Below, in pieces: positions 12,039-25,823 of a stretch of 64,000 nt of DNA. Made by a program: the position numbers and the translations under genes. Source of the DNA: Macrotrachela quadricornifera (Eukaryota > Rotifera > Eurotatoria > Philodinida > Philodinidae). The first letter of the stretch is position 1, and each line of letters opens with the position of its first letter. The notes below the pieces were generated by a model, which did no database searches, was not told the DNA's origin, and saw nothing but the letters and a program-made list of their open reading frames with translations. The stretch covers positions 1-64,000 of the forward strand of contig JAJEKB010001329.1 of assembly GCA_022393335.1 (NCBI GenBank), written 5' to 3'.

Positions 12039-13456
12039 ATGTCTTCGGACATTCCTGGTTTTTATTTCGATACAGTTCAACAACGTTATTATCGTATATC
12101 ATCTCAATCATCAAATAATGTACCTAGTGCACGTCTTATCAATGATCGAGCACGACAAGAACAACTTATTGCTAAACAACTTAATTTATTAAATTCTCAT
12201 ACAAAAAATCATTCTCAACGACATAAAGAAAAAAAAACATTAATTAAATCACGTTCATTTTTACTTCGTCAACGAGAATATGGTCAAACATCAATTCGTA
12301 ATATTAATAAATTAAAAATAATTTAAAATTTTTTTTTTATTTAGAACATTGTCATAATCATATTCGTTCAAATTTAATAGAAAATCTTCCATCAACATGT
12401 TTTCTTGATAATTCTTCATCGTTTTCTCTTCAAAATCCTGCTCATTCCCATACAAATTATGAAATGATATTAACATCATCAGGTGAATGTATTCAATTAA
12501 TTGATTATAAATTATATTTAAATCTTCTGAGGAATCCAATATATTCATATGAATTACAACCAAATTCAATTGATGGTTATCGTTCATCATATTACATAGA
12601 TTCATCTTCATCATTGATGTCAACAACATTATTAAATGATGAAAATCATGTTATTATTCGTTTTCTTCGATTTTCATCTTTATCAACTGATCATTCATCA
12701 GTTATGTTATCGAATAATTCATTAGCACCAGAATATTACTATCAAGAAAAACATCAAACTATTCAATTATCATCTTCAATAATAAATCATACATCACCAT
12801 TAATGATTAAATGTTCTGGTCCATGTTGTTATTCAAAATCATTTAATTATTTTGCATTTAATATTAATAATTATTTATATATTTATGATCTTCAAACATT
12901 TCAATCAATTATTTCATTACGTGTACCAATACGTCGTGTTACATTAAATGATATAAAATTTTCAAATGATAATTCTAATATAATTTATACAACAAATGGA
13001 CATCAATTTCAACAATGGGATATTCGACAATCAAATCGTTTATGTTCATTAAGAATTCCAATACTTTGTTCAACAATTAAATGTTTACAAACAAAAATGA
13101 ATTGTATTTTAACAAGTTCATTTGATGAACGAATTAATCTTATTGATTTACGTATGCCAACAAAACCATTACTTATTTATGATTTATCATCATCATCAAA
13201 TAATCCACATTTTTCATTTACAATTGATAATAATACTGAACATTTTATTGCTGCATGTTCACAATATCATATTGTTAACATATGGGAATTAAATTCGAGT
13301 CGATTATTAAATCGTTTTCGATGTCCAATACCAGAACGTTTTGTACATACATCAACAAAATGTTCTATAGCTTCTGTTGATAAAATACCTGTATTAGGTA
13401 TTTATCATCCAGAATATTGTCGAATAACTAGAATGATAAATAACAGATCGTTTTAA
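12039..13456 (+). CDS. DCAF4: DCAF4-like WD40 protein (DDB1-CUL4 associated factor)
   Basis: Two exons, 12039-12297 and 12345-13456, joined across a 47-nt GTAATA...TTTAG intron, encode 456 residues. DCAF4 (WDR21) family proteins are substrate adaptors of the CUL4-DDB1 ubiquitin ligase. The N-terminus carries the family signature IPGFYFD near residues 5-11 followed by a basic region. The C-terminal two-thirds are degenerate WD40 blades, for example QFQQWDIRQSNRL, FDERINLIDLRMP and YHIVNIWELNSSRLL. The length is close to the usual ~490 residues. The start is the first ATG of the frame; a TTG seven codons upstream is not credible. EIF3F follows 57 bp downstream on the same strand. The WD40 repeats are clear; assignment to DCAF4 rests on the N-terminal motif and is fairly but not fully certain. 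Confidence 0.75.
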
Positions 13457-13513
13457 TAAGTTTACTTTTTACAAAAACATATATATATATATGTATATTT
13501 TTTTCTTTTTCAG
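13457..13513 (+). promoter_or_regulatory. 57-bp intercistronic spacer ending in a splice-acceptor-like CAG
   Basis: The spacer between the DCAF4 stop and the EIF3F start ends in a pyrimidine-rich tract and TTTTTCAG directly abutting the ATG. This is the expected form of a trans-splice acceptor. Spliced-leader trans-splicing is known in bdelloid rotifers, so the pair may be transcribed together and resolved by leader addition. This is inference from position only. Confidence 0.4.
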
Positions 13514-14755
13514 ATGGCATTAACATTATCTAGTAATAATTTTGAAGTGAACATCCATCCAGTAGCTTTGTTCAATATTGTTCATGGTTATGAACGTCGA
13601 AGTGAAAAATGTGATAGTATTCTTGGAACTTTATTAGGTAAAATTAATGATATTTAAATAAAATAAATTTTTATTTTTAAATATACTTTAGGTACACGTA
13701 CAGCTGATTCAATTGAAGTTGTTGATAGTTTCGTCGTACCACATTCAACACACGGAGAAGTAAATATTTTTTTAAAAATTAGAAATATGAATATTTATTT
13801 TATTTTTATAGGCACTTTACAATGTTGATTATGCATCAACAATGGCTACTTTTTATCGAAAGGTAAATTCAAGTCAAACAACTGTTGGATGGTAAATTAA
13901 TTATTTTTTATATGATTGTATTTTTTTTATTTAAAAAAAAAACTAGGTATTCCACTGGTTCTGATATGATATCAGGTGCAAATTTAATTCATGAATTCTA
14001 TACGCATGAAACACGTAATCCGGTATATATACTTGTTGATACAAGTTTAAAAAATGATTCAAGTTTTCAAATAAAAGCATACATAGGGTAAAACATAAAA
14101 AAAAAGAAATTTAAATTTTTTTTCCTTTTTCTAGTGTTCCATTTGGTATTAAAGATAAAGATAAATTAAAATCTCATGGAACTATATTTACACCAATACC
14201 AGTTCGTATTGTTACATATGACGAAGAAAAATCAGCAAGTAATAAATAAAAATTTTTTTTTAATATTTAAAAATAAGAAAAAAAAATGTTTTTTTTGTCT
14301 AGTCGATTTATTTCAAGCTGGAAAATTTAGTAAAAATTTTCAAGTTAAACCACCTAGTGAACTCGATCAAGTTCAAGTTGCTTTAAAAAATCTTTTATTT
14401 ATGCTTCAACATCTTATACGATACGTTGATGAAATTATAGTTAATATATATTTATTTTATTGGAAAAAAAAATTTCAATTATTTCATTTTTTTTTATTAA
14501 TTTAGTCTGGTACAAAACCATCAGATCCAAAAATTGGTCGTATGTTAATGAATTTAGTTAATACAGTGCCACGTGTTGATGCAAAAGATCTCGAAAATAT
14601 GGTTAATACAAGCATGAATGTATATTGAAAATAGATTTTATTTTTTTTTGAATTTTGAATATTCTTTTTTTTTTAAGGACCTTCTTATGATTCAATATTT
14701 ATCACAAGCAGTCAAAGCACAATTAGTTCTCAATGAAAAATTAACAACAACATAA
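13514..14755 (+). CDS. EIF3F: Eukaryotic translation initiation factor 3 subunit F
   Basis: Eight exons: 13514-13637, 13692-13759, 13812-13891, 13947-14087, 14135-14238, 14303-14439, 14506-14619 and 14678-14755. All introns are GT-AG, about 47-66 nt, and the joined frame gives 281 residues. eIF3f is an MPN-domain subunit of the eIF3 complex, which acts on the 40S ribosome. The family pattern is plain: HPVALFNIVHGYERRSE near residues 15-31, DSILGTLLGTR just after, then VVDSFVVPH, VGWYSTG and a helical C-terminal half (VQVALKNLLFMLQ, ending in NEKLTTT). As expected for eIF3f, the JAMM zinc-ligand set is not evident, so it should be non-catalytic. Length fits the conserved core of the family. 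AATAAA-like signals follow the stop. Confidence 0.93.
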
Positions 14756-16694
14756 AATAAAAGAGAGAAAATTTTCGTTGATTTTATGCATAAAAAAGAA
14801 AAATAAAAGAAAATAAAGAAATCAACTAAAAACTAATTCATTCATTTTTTTTCATTACTAAATTCGCAAATTCATCAAGCGAATCAATTATATCAAAGTA
14901 TTTAATAAAATTAAGAGGATTGTCATATTAATAATTTTAACAGCAGTAAATATATTTCGTTTATTATATTGTTGAATTGTCACAATTGATGGTAATACGT
15001 TCATTAACATCTGATTTTATTCATTATTAAATTCTTTTTTTTTCTCCTACGAGGATAAACATGACTTTTTAATATTAATAATAAATAAGAGTAGATATTA
15101 TCAAAGGATTCCAAATATGATCCAGCTGAAAGCAACAAATTGTGACCCCAAAAAGATATGAAGAAAAAAAAACAAAGCTTAGTTTAGATAAAATATAGTC
15201 ATAGACGGAAGTCTTTTTATATCATTCATTACATTTTTATACCTCGCTGCAACTATCTTTTTTTTCTCATTTGTAATTATTTATTTTATTTTAATTTGTC
15301 AAAACCACTATAATTCTGACAGACAACGAGGATGACATTTTTTATAATAAATGTTTAGAATAAGTCAAAATATTTTTCAAGAATGCATTGCTTTAGTTTA
15401 TAATAGCACGTGCATAATTAAATTTCTGCCCAAGTTAAAGTGTGGTATAAATGAGATATATCAATACTTGAATACTAAGGATTATAGTAAAATTGAAGGT
15501 AGGTCTAGAAAATTTTAAATTAGATTTGATTGAAGATGTCGAATATTACAAAATTTTTCTTTATTATCTAAAGAAAATTAATGATAACTATTTTTTTTGT
15601 TGCTATTTAAAACCATAGTGTTACACGCATAAAAAAACATTTTTTTATACGCGCTATCTATTTTTATTAAACACGCAAAATTTAAATCTACGATTTTCTT
15701 TTTTTTTTATGTATGTGTATACTTGTTCGAAGTATATGGAACAGTTGTTTTTATAAGTCAATATGTTCTAAAATTAATGAAAATACTATGGCGTCAGCCA
15801 AACGATTAAGCATAACTAATATTTTTTTCTTTAAAGTCATCATGTGCGGAGAATTGATAATGGTAAAATTAACAGTTGAAAAAAAAACTTTTATAAGAAT
15901 AGATTTAATAAATAAATTTATTCTCGTTTTTTTTATAGATAGTTCTTGTTAATTATGCTTTTATCTTATTAGAAAAATGAAAAAAACATTTTTTATTTAA
16001 TAGATTGCAGATATGTCACGACTATAGAACGAGTGGGAGAATGAGCTACTCCAAAACTTGAAAAATTTTCGATTTTTGGTAAGAAAATTAATTAAAAAGA
16101 AGAATTTCTGTATATTAGACCTTGTTATACATATCGATAAAAATAAAATATGAATGTCTATGATTTGCGCATTTACAGTAGAATAGTGCAAAAGAAACGT
16201 CTTAGATATACCGGAGATATAATAAATGATAAGCAAAGATTAGAATATAGTAGTACAACCGGAATAATATTCTTAGATTAAGAAGAAGAAGAAGAAAAAA
16301 AAGAACAAGACATTACTAATCCGAAATATTTTTCTACATGTCATAAAAGAGTAAAGAAAAAAAAAGTTTAAAATAGTACCTTACAGTCTATCTTCATTTA
16401 ATAAGTTTTAATTTCCTCTCATCATATAGAATAATTATTAAGTATAAATAGGAAAGAAAAGAAAGACAACGGCATCGTCTAAATGCGTCTTTTCTTTTTC
16501 TTTTTTTGCATTTATTTAACAATGATCAAAAGTATGTGATAGTTTTATATTATTTTAGAAAATTTTATCGAATTCAAACAATATGTTGCCTATATATAAA
16601 TATAATCGTTTTTATTAAGTAACAGCTGGTTTACAAAAAAAGCAAAAAAAAAACGACCCAGAAAACCAATTCATTTTCAATTCTTCTAACAATC
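14756..16694. other. Intergenic between EIF3F and GPCR
   Basis: About 1.9 kb of AT-rich DNA with poly-A/poly-T runs. Frames at 15713-15952 and 15997-16236 have no recognisable features. No RNA gene or repeat was identified. Confidence 0.5.
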
Positions 16695-18134
16695 ATGACT
16701 ACGAATAATATTTCAATAAATAATGCAAATCTAACACATATAGATGAAATTTTATTTGAATTAACATGGAATGAAATTTTATATGATGGTGGATTAGCAA
16801 CATGGACACCACGATCATCATTTCGTTGGTTAACAATAACTGTTTGTTTAATTGGTATTCTTGGTAATATATTAGCTGTTTATACATTACTTCGTCGACG
16901 TATGCGTACACTTTCAACATATACATATTTAACAGCATTATGTATTTCAAATACAATAACATTAATATCTGTAATTATATTTGAAGCTGATGTATTTGTT
17001 GAACCTAAACATCTTAATTGTTTTGGTGTTTCAATTGCTAAAGCACTTGCATCAACTACATTTGCATTTTCAACATGGTACAAAAAAAATAGATAAATAA
17101 TTTATTTTAATAAATAGTTCTTATTTTTTAGGATTACAGTAGGTTTTACTATTGATCGATATATAATGATTTGTTATCCATTTACGGGTGAAAATAAATG
17201 TACACGTCGTAATACAATTTATGTCATAATAATATGTCTTTTATTTTCATTAACTTATTTAATACCACAATTATTAGCTCAAAAATGTCATCCTATTATA
17301 CCATATCCATATATTGAAATAAATGATACAGAAAATTTAACATTAAATAAACAATTTGATTCAACATTACCAATATATTGGGTAACAGGTTTAAGTGAAA
17401 TGGGAAAATCATTAGCATATCGTTTAACAGTAACATTATTTTTTAATTGTTTTCTTATTCGTATAATACCATTTCTTGTTGTATTTAAATTAAATGTTCG
17501 TCTTATACAAGCACTTGCAGATGCAAAACGATTACATAGACAATTAAATCCATATGAAGAAAAACGTAATGATCTTACATATATGCTTGTAATTGTTATA
17601 TCAATATATCTTTTATGTATAATGCCATCAATACCATTTGCAGCTTTTTTTGCTTATGATCCACATAAATATGTTGATGTATCATTTCATCATCGATTAT
17701 TTCAATATATGGATGAATTTGGTAAATTTTTAATGATTTTTAATTTAGCATCACAATGTTATTTATATATTTTTTTTGGTAAACGTTTTCGTCGAGAATT
17801 AACAAGTTTTCTTTGTTTATTATGTGTTAAATATTTTTATATGCCAATACCACAAAATTTTCGATATAATGATCAAGAACAATTTTGTCCCGATGGTTGG
17901 AATACTAATAATGTTTATGATGTTGTACTTGAAGGTGAATGGTCATTTGATCAACGAGATGATTCAATAACTGGAATTGAATTTACTTTTCATTATGAAA
18001 GACGACGATCTAGTCGTTTAACATCATTTTTAGAACAAATAATACCTTTTGAATCACATCGTAGAAATAATAATCAAATTAATTTTAATTTCTTTAAACG
18101 TTTAAAAAATCGTGTTGAACAAATTTTTTCATAA
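16695..18134 (+). CDS. Rhodopsin-class G protein-coupled receptor, neuropeptide-receptor-like
   Basis: Two exons, 16695-17077 and 17132-18134, encode 461 residues; the 54-nt intron falls just before the DRY motif. The N-terminus has NxS/T glycosylation sites (NIS, NLT). TM1 carries GNILAVY (about residues 50-65). TM3 ends in TIDRYIMIC, with the DRY at 136-138, which is the class A G-protein contact. Further hydrophobic segments follow at about 157-175, 230-255, 285-315 and 335-358, then a ~100-residue cytoplasmic tail rich in basic residues (FGKRFRRE). The NPxxY motif of TM7 is not standard; the segment reads LASQCYLYIFFGKRF. The overall pattern resembles FMRFamide/peptide receptors of invertebrates, but the ligand cannot be told. 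It is probably a plasma-membrane neuropeptide receptor. Confidence 0.8.
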
Positions 18135-18851
18135 TTTTAAAAATTATTTCTTTATTTTTTTTTCTTCCGTCCATTTAGTGTTTTGTATTAAAAATTTAAA
18201 AAGTCTATAATAAATTTTTATTTAATGCTATAAGCAATCATGCATATTACTTCATCTACATTTAGAACAGAATATTAATTTAATTATTCTACCATAATTA
18301 CCCTGGATAACTTGATATACATTACTATTCCAAATATATAATAATCAATTCATTAATAAAAAGAAAAAATCTAATGATTTCATTCCAACTTCATCATCAT
18401 TGATAATAATGCATAAGTGTATGTTTAAGTAGAAGAAGAAAGAAAAAAACAAAATCTTTAAAACCAAACACACACATACAAACATTTTTTTTTCTTTTGT
18501 TGAACAAATGACAATAATATATAGTATTAATAAAAAAAAAAAAAAAAAACGTGAACGTATTTCTCTTTACATATATGAAAACGAGAAGAAAAAAAAGAAG
18601 GAAATATGAAGATATTAAATTTCAGTTGTCTGTTAAAGTTTTTTTTTTCCCTTTTTGTTAAAGAAGATTTATTTCACGAAACGAAATCAAAAAAAAAAAA
18701 AAGAAAAAAGAAAACGATAAAGAATGCATTGTATAAAGTTTGTATGTATGATTTTGTTTAATAACAGAAGAATAAAAGTTAGAAAGAGGAATACAATATT
18801 TATGAGACGAAACTAACAAGAGATTTTTTTTTCATTTTTATTTCTTATTAA
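18135..18851. other. Convergent intergenic region, GPCR and Rab6
   Basis: This is the space between two 3' ends, with homopolymer A runs (about 18530-18550, 18690-18702). It presumably holds both 3' UTRs. No gene seen. Confidence 0.5.
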
Positions 18852-19921
<1,070 letters not shown>

Positions 19922-20477
19922 TCTTTATGTCTTTAGTTTCTTTTTTAAAAAAAATCTGAAAAGAAATTTAGAATAATTTTCTTTTTTTCAACTAGCCTTG
20001 GTGACGTTGAATGTTGTTGATTTTATTTTGTTCGTATTAGTCATTTTAAAAAAAAGAGTGATAAAGTCTATTTGACAACATGACAAAATGAATAATTGAA
20101 AACGAAAAATTTTAAAAAAAAACAAACTTTTGTTTTATAAAAAGCAAACAAATAAACAAAACGTGTCGATTATAATATCAGTAGGTTAAGAAAAATCCAA
20201 TCAAATTTCATTTATTAGACTTCATCTAAAGTTTTATTCATTGGTTGTTTATCAAATGATAGATGCCGTCTACTAACTGTTTATTATATATAAATACTCT
20301 CTTAGGAAATCTATTTATATTTGATTAATTTTCAACATGTTTGTCCCAATACGATATACAATTTGTATAATTCTGTCAAAACTTCAGTATTTTTACTGTT
20401 ACCAAATGCAAAGAATAATAAAAATCAAAGTACATAATTTTTAGAATATAAATAAATACAATTTTTTTTTTGTAAAT
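19922..20477. other. Intergenic between LIM gene 3' end and Rab6 start
   Basis: AT-rich; presumably holds the Rab6 promoter and the 3' UTR of the LIM gene, which is on the same strand. No definite element recognised. Confidence 0.4.
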
Positions 20478-21455
20478 TTATTTATTTTCAATTGTTTTCA
20501 TACGTAGATTAGCACTACGACTTCGACGTTGTGTTGTTGGTGTAGTATTATAATCTGGAAAATAAAATTTGCTTTCTTTTTGTTGAATATTTTCATTAAT
20601 TTTTGGTGTAATAACAATTTTTCGATCAGTTCGTGGTGATGTAATATGAGTTAAATCCATACTACTTTTATTTAATCGAAATTCAATACCATTTGTTGAA
20701 TTTCCTCTTGGTGATATTATTGATTTTGTTTTATCACTATTAATTAAAATTTCATTAGAATTTTGTGTTGTATGAAGTGTAATAGGTGTTGCTGTGCGTA
20801 AAGGTGAAATATGTGGAGATGATGAATTATATCGAAATGTTGATAAACTAATAGGTGTTGAAAAATTTGTATTAATAGTTAAAGGAGAAGACATGGAAAA
20901 AGATTTTTGATTTATTTCATTATTATTATTTGATTGTTGATGAGAAAGAAATTGTCGTTCAAGTTGACGTAATGTTAATGATGGATGTCGTGATATATCA
21001 CGAAAACTTGATGTTCGAGGATGATTTAATGAATCTTGTTGTTCTAAATGATGACGATTATGAACATATTGAGCTTTTTCAGCTGCTGCTCGATGGAATT
21101 CTAAACTATTACAATCACCTCGTTGTTTTTTTCGATAACAATCTTATTAAAAAAAGAAAATTAATTATTTTGTTTTTTTGTTAATGAAATATTATTAAAC
21201 TAACTTGCACAATAAATATCATCACCTTCTTCATTAAGTGAATATCCAGTTAAATTTCGTTTACATATACGACAACGAAAACATCGATTATGATAAGCCT
21301 AAAATAAATTTATTTCTAGATTTTCTTCGTTTTTTTGAATGAAATAAAATATATACATGATGTGTTGTCATTTTCTTTTCTACAGCATAAACAAGTGATC
21401 CACATGCAAAACATCTTGTATTTTGACTTATAAATTGTTCATATAATGTTGCCAT
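20478..21455 (-). CDS. Single-LIM-domain protein with disordered Ser/Thr-rich tail
   Basis: Three exons, 21357-21455, 21205-21298 and 20478-21142, encode 285 residues. One complete LIM zinc-binding domain occupies residues 15-66: C15-x2-C18, H36-x2-C39, C42-x2-C45 and C63-x2-C66, with the standard spacings of 17 residues in both loops. LIM domains bind two zinc ions and mediate protein contacts, often at actin structures. The remainder is low-complexity, rich in Ser, Thr, Asn and Gln, with RQLERQFLSHQQSNNNN and repeated S-P/T-P sites (ISPLRTATP, ISPRGNS, ITSPRTD) that look like proline-directed kinase targets. The domain is similar to CRP/MLP-type LIM domains, but the full architecture does not match a named family I know. 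Confidence 0.8.
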
Positions 21456-22764
21456 TCTTACTTCGAAATATAAAAAGTAAAATGAAATATTGAATAAAGT
21501 ATAATATTTAAATATGTTAATCTATTCATATTCATTGAACGAAAGAAAGATAAGAAATAAGAATTTATACTATATATTAACAAAAAAAAAATATTGAGAA
21601 GAATGAGAAGAAAAAAAGAGACTTAATATCTTTATTTGATGATGGAGATTGAATAAAATGAAATAAGAATACAGAGAAAGAAAAAGAATAAATATAGATC
21701 GCATACAATATCCAATGACCTCTTATAATATATCTATAATGTCTTCGTATCTAATATCTATATGTTTTCGAATAGTATTATACTCAACTTGTTAGTTATG
21801 TGTATTGTTCATTATTAACAGATTAATTATACAAATAACAGACTATTTTGACTTTTCTATATATATATATATATGTAGCTAAAGAAAGATATTTATTCAT
21901 GTCAAAATGTATGATTTTTTTCCTCGTCTCTATCGCCTACTTTTTTTTATACCACCTTTCGATAAATAATCATCAAGCAAAAAAAAAATTAATGATGTTT
22001 TTTTATATGAAAATTCGAAACAAAAACTATAGGTGTATGTTTATAACACATAATACATATAAAATCTGTCATTTTCTGTATGTATAGGAATATACATATA
22101 TTTATATATATCATTTGACTCTAACTGATTCGTATCGTACACATTGATCAAACCTGGCATAGGGAACATACATATTTAATGATGAGTCGTATGATAGGAG
22201 CAAAAATAATCGTTGTCGTACGGCACATGACAACGTGATATACATATACATATAATTGACAGCATTGAATGTAAACGTCCTCTGACTGAATCATCAAATG
22301 TGTATAACTACGATAATGACAACCTTCAATTGAGAAAAAAATTATTCAATCTTTTTTTTTCTTATTGAATTATTAATATTATTAAAAAAATTGATTTTTG
22401 AAATATATGTATATAATTAACCTTCAATTATGTCTATATTATTTTTAATCTTTTCGAAATAAAAAGAAAAATTTCTAGCAAACATGAAATTTTCATATTG
22501 AATAAGCGAATTTTTTTTTTTTGTTTGACTTCGGCCTTGAAATATATCATCTTTTGTTTTGCACAAAGATAAGAGACAAAGCCTTGCGACAACGTCATAC
22601 CTCCTGCAAAAAAAAAATTGATAAGAAATAACTTGTCATCACTATGAGTGAGCAATACAAAGCAAAAAAAAAATGACTTAGCTCTTATCTCGTCTATATA
22701 TTAACACGATTTTGTTTGAAATTTTGCTTGTTGTCAACAACATATCCAACTAAAACAACATACA
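21456..22764. promoter_or_regulatory. Divergent promoter region, LIM gene and cathepsin B
   Basis: Upstream DNA of two divergently transcribed genes. A TATATATTA stretch at about 22695-22703, roughly 65 bp before the cathepsin B ATG, could be a TATA box. A short (AT)n run lies near 21859-21876. No other gene is evident; the frames at 21848-22087 and 22434-22655 are featureless. Confidence 0.35.
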
Positions 22765-24133
22765 ATGTTTCATCGTTTTTGTCTTCTCGTCTGTTTGGCT
22801 TTGGTCGTTGTAAATGCACGCAATGTTAAACCAAAACCATTTCTTTCTAAAAGCATAGTTGATGAAGTTAATTCAGCACAAACAACATGGAAAGCAGCAC
22901 CATCAAAATTTATGTCATGGTCAGAAGAATCAATTAAACGTATAATGGGTGTTCGTCCAGAATATTTCGAACAACATAAATTAATTACACCAATTGAACA
23001 TAAAGTACCAAATGATTTACCAGCTAGCTTTGATGCACGTGATCAATGGCCAAATTGTCCAACACTCAAAGAAGTTCGTGATCAAGGAAGGTTAGTTTAA
23101 TTTAATTTAAAATTATAAATTTATATATATAAATTATTAAAAAATATTTCTAGTTGCGGAAGTTGCTGGGCTTTTGGTGCTGTTGAAGCTATGTCTGATC
23201 GTATCTGTATTGCTTCAAATGGAGCTCAAAATGCTCATATTTCAGCTGAAGATCTTGTTTGTATGTAGTATTATATTTAAGTTGTTTTTTTTTGTCATAT
23301 TTATATTTTTCTTCTATTCAGCATGCTGTGAATCATGTGGTTTCGGATGTGATGGTGGTTTCCCACAAGCTGCTTGGTCATACTACAAAACTACTGGTTT
23401 AGTTACTGGTGGTAACTACAATACAAAACAAGGCTGTGAACCATACTCAATCCCAGCTTGTGAACACCAGTAAGTTTGTTTGATAAGATTTTTTTTCTAT
23501 CTAAATTCTTTATTTTCTAGCACAACTGGACCTTTACCACCAGTAAGTTATGATAAATAATATATTAATTACATTTTTGTTTATTTATTTATTTTTTTAT
23601 AAAATCTAGTGTCAAGGTGAACAACCAACACCAAGTTGCACAAAGAAATGTATTGATGGTTATTCAGTTCCATACAACAAAGATAAACACTATGGTCAAA
23701 GTGTCTATTCAGTTCGTTCAGATCAAACACAAATTGAAACTGAAATCTTCAAAAATGGTCCAGTTGAAGCTGCCTTCACTGTCTATGCCGATTTTCTTAC
23801 ATACAAATCCGGTGTTTACAAACATACAACTGGTTCAGTTCTTGGTGGACATGGTTTGTATTTAATTCTTTAAATTTCATGAATAAATTTTCTTATTTTT
23901 ATTTTGATAGCCGTTAAAATTCTTGGTTGGGGTGTAGAAGATTCAACACCATACTGGCTTGTTGCTAATTGTAAGAGTATTGATTTATGTAATTGAATAT
24001 TTAGAAAAATTTATCTTTCTTTATAGCATGGAACGAAGATTGGGGAGATAAAGGATTCTTTAAAATCCTTCGTGGCAAAAACGAATGTGGCATTGAAGAT
24101 GGTATTGTTGCTGGCGCACCAAAACTTAATTAA
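22765..24133 (+). CDS. CTSB: Cathepsin B-like cysteine protease (papain family C1A)
   Basis: Seven exons: 22765-23090, 23154-23260, 23322-23469, 23521-23542, 23610-23853, 23911-23970 and 24027-24133. The frame is continuous and encodes 337 residues, as in animal cathepsin B. A signal peptide (about 1-18, [14 protein letters not shown]) is followed by the short cathepsin B propeptide and a mature enzyme from about [11 protein letters not shown]. The catalytic cysteine is C113 in [11 protein letters not shown], the histidine H282 in [11 protein letters not shown] and the asparagine N302 in VANSWN. The occluding loop PACEHHTTG, with the paired histidines 193-194, is diagnostic and supports dipeptidyl-carboxypeptidase activity. 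It is expected in lysosomes or secreted for digestion. Exon 4 is only 22 nt, so it is easily missed by gene finders. Confidence 0.96.
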
Positions 24134-25243
24134 AAAGCCAAAAAAAAAATAATTGAACTTTTCATTTTTTTTCTTCTTTAATTTCGTTTTTTCTTTCTTC
24201 TTCTTATTGATATATCTATTGTGAGACAATGACTCCACTAAAAGAAGTCTATAAATGCCCTTTAAATTTAAGTTTTTTTTTGTGTCATCATTAAAATGAA
24301 TTGTAATTGTGAAACAGTTTTCTGTACAAAAATTTTATAAAGAACTATTAAATGAATTCTTTTAAAAATTTATTCTGATATTTTTATATACAATGCAGGC
24401 TATATATATGCTTCTTCGTATAAACAGAAATGACTTAACCCATTAGATTTTTCTTGCAACAGTACGAATTCATAAAGGTTATGATGTTTTTTAATATCAC
24501 TTTCATTGTATCTACCATGGACTTTGAGAGTGTCATCAGTATGAAATTTATTAAAACAATTTATAAACCTTTCGAATTTCGAATCATCTTCGTTCAAACG
24601 TCAGAAATGTTTTGTGATGTCCATTGAAGTTATCTTTCAAGATCGATATATGAGCTTTTAAATGCAATAATTATAGATTACTACATTTCAGTTCTACAGT
24701 ACTAAACTTTCAGTAAATACTAGAATCAGTGAAATTGAATGGATCTGAATTTCACGAGAAAGATTTTAAAAGCCTATTGTTTGAAAACAGTATATAGTAA
24801 GAAAAAACATGGATATCAATATTTTTTATGATCATTTGTTTTTATACATACATTTGAAATATCTTGAAATTCAATCACTCACATCTCTTGTTCGAAATAA
24901 GTAAAAGGAAGTATTTTGAATACTGCTACTACATCTTCGGAATTCATTCTTTCAATAATCTTAGCCACATCAACAGTAGGTAGATTTTCAAAAAAGGAGA
25001 TTTCCCTCTTGAAAATACATATTTCAGAAGTTACAGTAATAAAAAAATGTTATTTTCACAAAATATCATAACTATTGCCACACTATTGAAAAACCAATAT
25101 AACCACAACAAAGACTTAACCAGAAAATTTCGAAAATTACCTGCATATCACTGGTGCAACAGAATAGATGGCGGTCTCAGTATTTTTTAAATATTTCAAT
25201 TTGTATTCATCATTTCGAAAGAAATTTCTTTGTCAAAAGATCC
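24134..25243. other. Cathepsin B 3' flank and intergenic
   Basis: Starts with the 3' UTR of cathepsin B. No other gene seen. At 25152-25187 the sequence GGTGCAACAGAATAGATGGC followed by GGTCTCAGTATTTT resembles the ends of the foldbacks at 37936 and 1667, so the element called at 25244-25823 may extend left to about 25150. Confidence 0.4.
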
Positions 25244-25823
25244 GGCGTTTAATTCTCTACAGAAGAGTATTCAGATGTATTCTACTTTCTAGCTTAGTCA
25301 TATTCATTAGTTGTTCAATTGGTGTCATTTTTGACTTTAATGTGTTCCCATGTGTTGTAGGGATAATTTCAATGAGATTGAATAATATAACTAATTTATG
25401 CATTGATTGTTTGAAGACTAACAATCTTTATCAAATTTACTTATAGGAACTATAGTCCTTTAATATTTATTTTAATCAAAGCACTACATCCACTCTCACA
25501 AACGATAAGAATAAGTAGTTTAACAATGATTGAAGATTGTAACATGATAGTAGAAATTCATATGCCGTCATTAACTCAACGATACTTCCATGACAGTTTT
25601 TTACCTGATGTTGATAAAGATTGTTAATCTTCGAACAATTAATGTATAAATTAGTTATATTATTCAATCTCAGTAAAATTAACCCTATGACAAATGGGAA
25701 AACATTAAAGTCAAAAATGGCACCAACTGAACAACTAATAAATGTGGCAATAAACTTTCATAAAAATAGCTAAGCTAGAAAGTAAAATACATCTGAATAC
25801 TCTTTTGTAGAGAATTAAACGCC
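25244..25823. mobile_element. Foldback element
   Basis: Inverted arms 25244-25437 and 25611-25823 are visible, for example GGCGTTTAATTCTCTACAGA with its complement ending at 25823, and ACAATCTTTATCAA with its complement at 25611. Open frames on both arms (25168-25446 plus, 25476-25667 minus) are mirror translations of the repeat and not genes. No transposase. Confidence 0.65.

Noticed and set aside
12312..12629. Minus-strand gene opposite DCAF4
   Set aside because: Antisense shadow of a well-supported coding exon with low-complexity codon usage.
16699..16962. Minus-strand frame over the GPCR first exon
   Set aside because: Antisense of a conserved transmembrane region; its hydrophobicity is mirrored composition.
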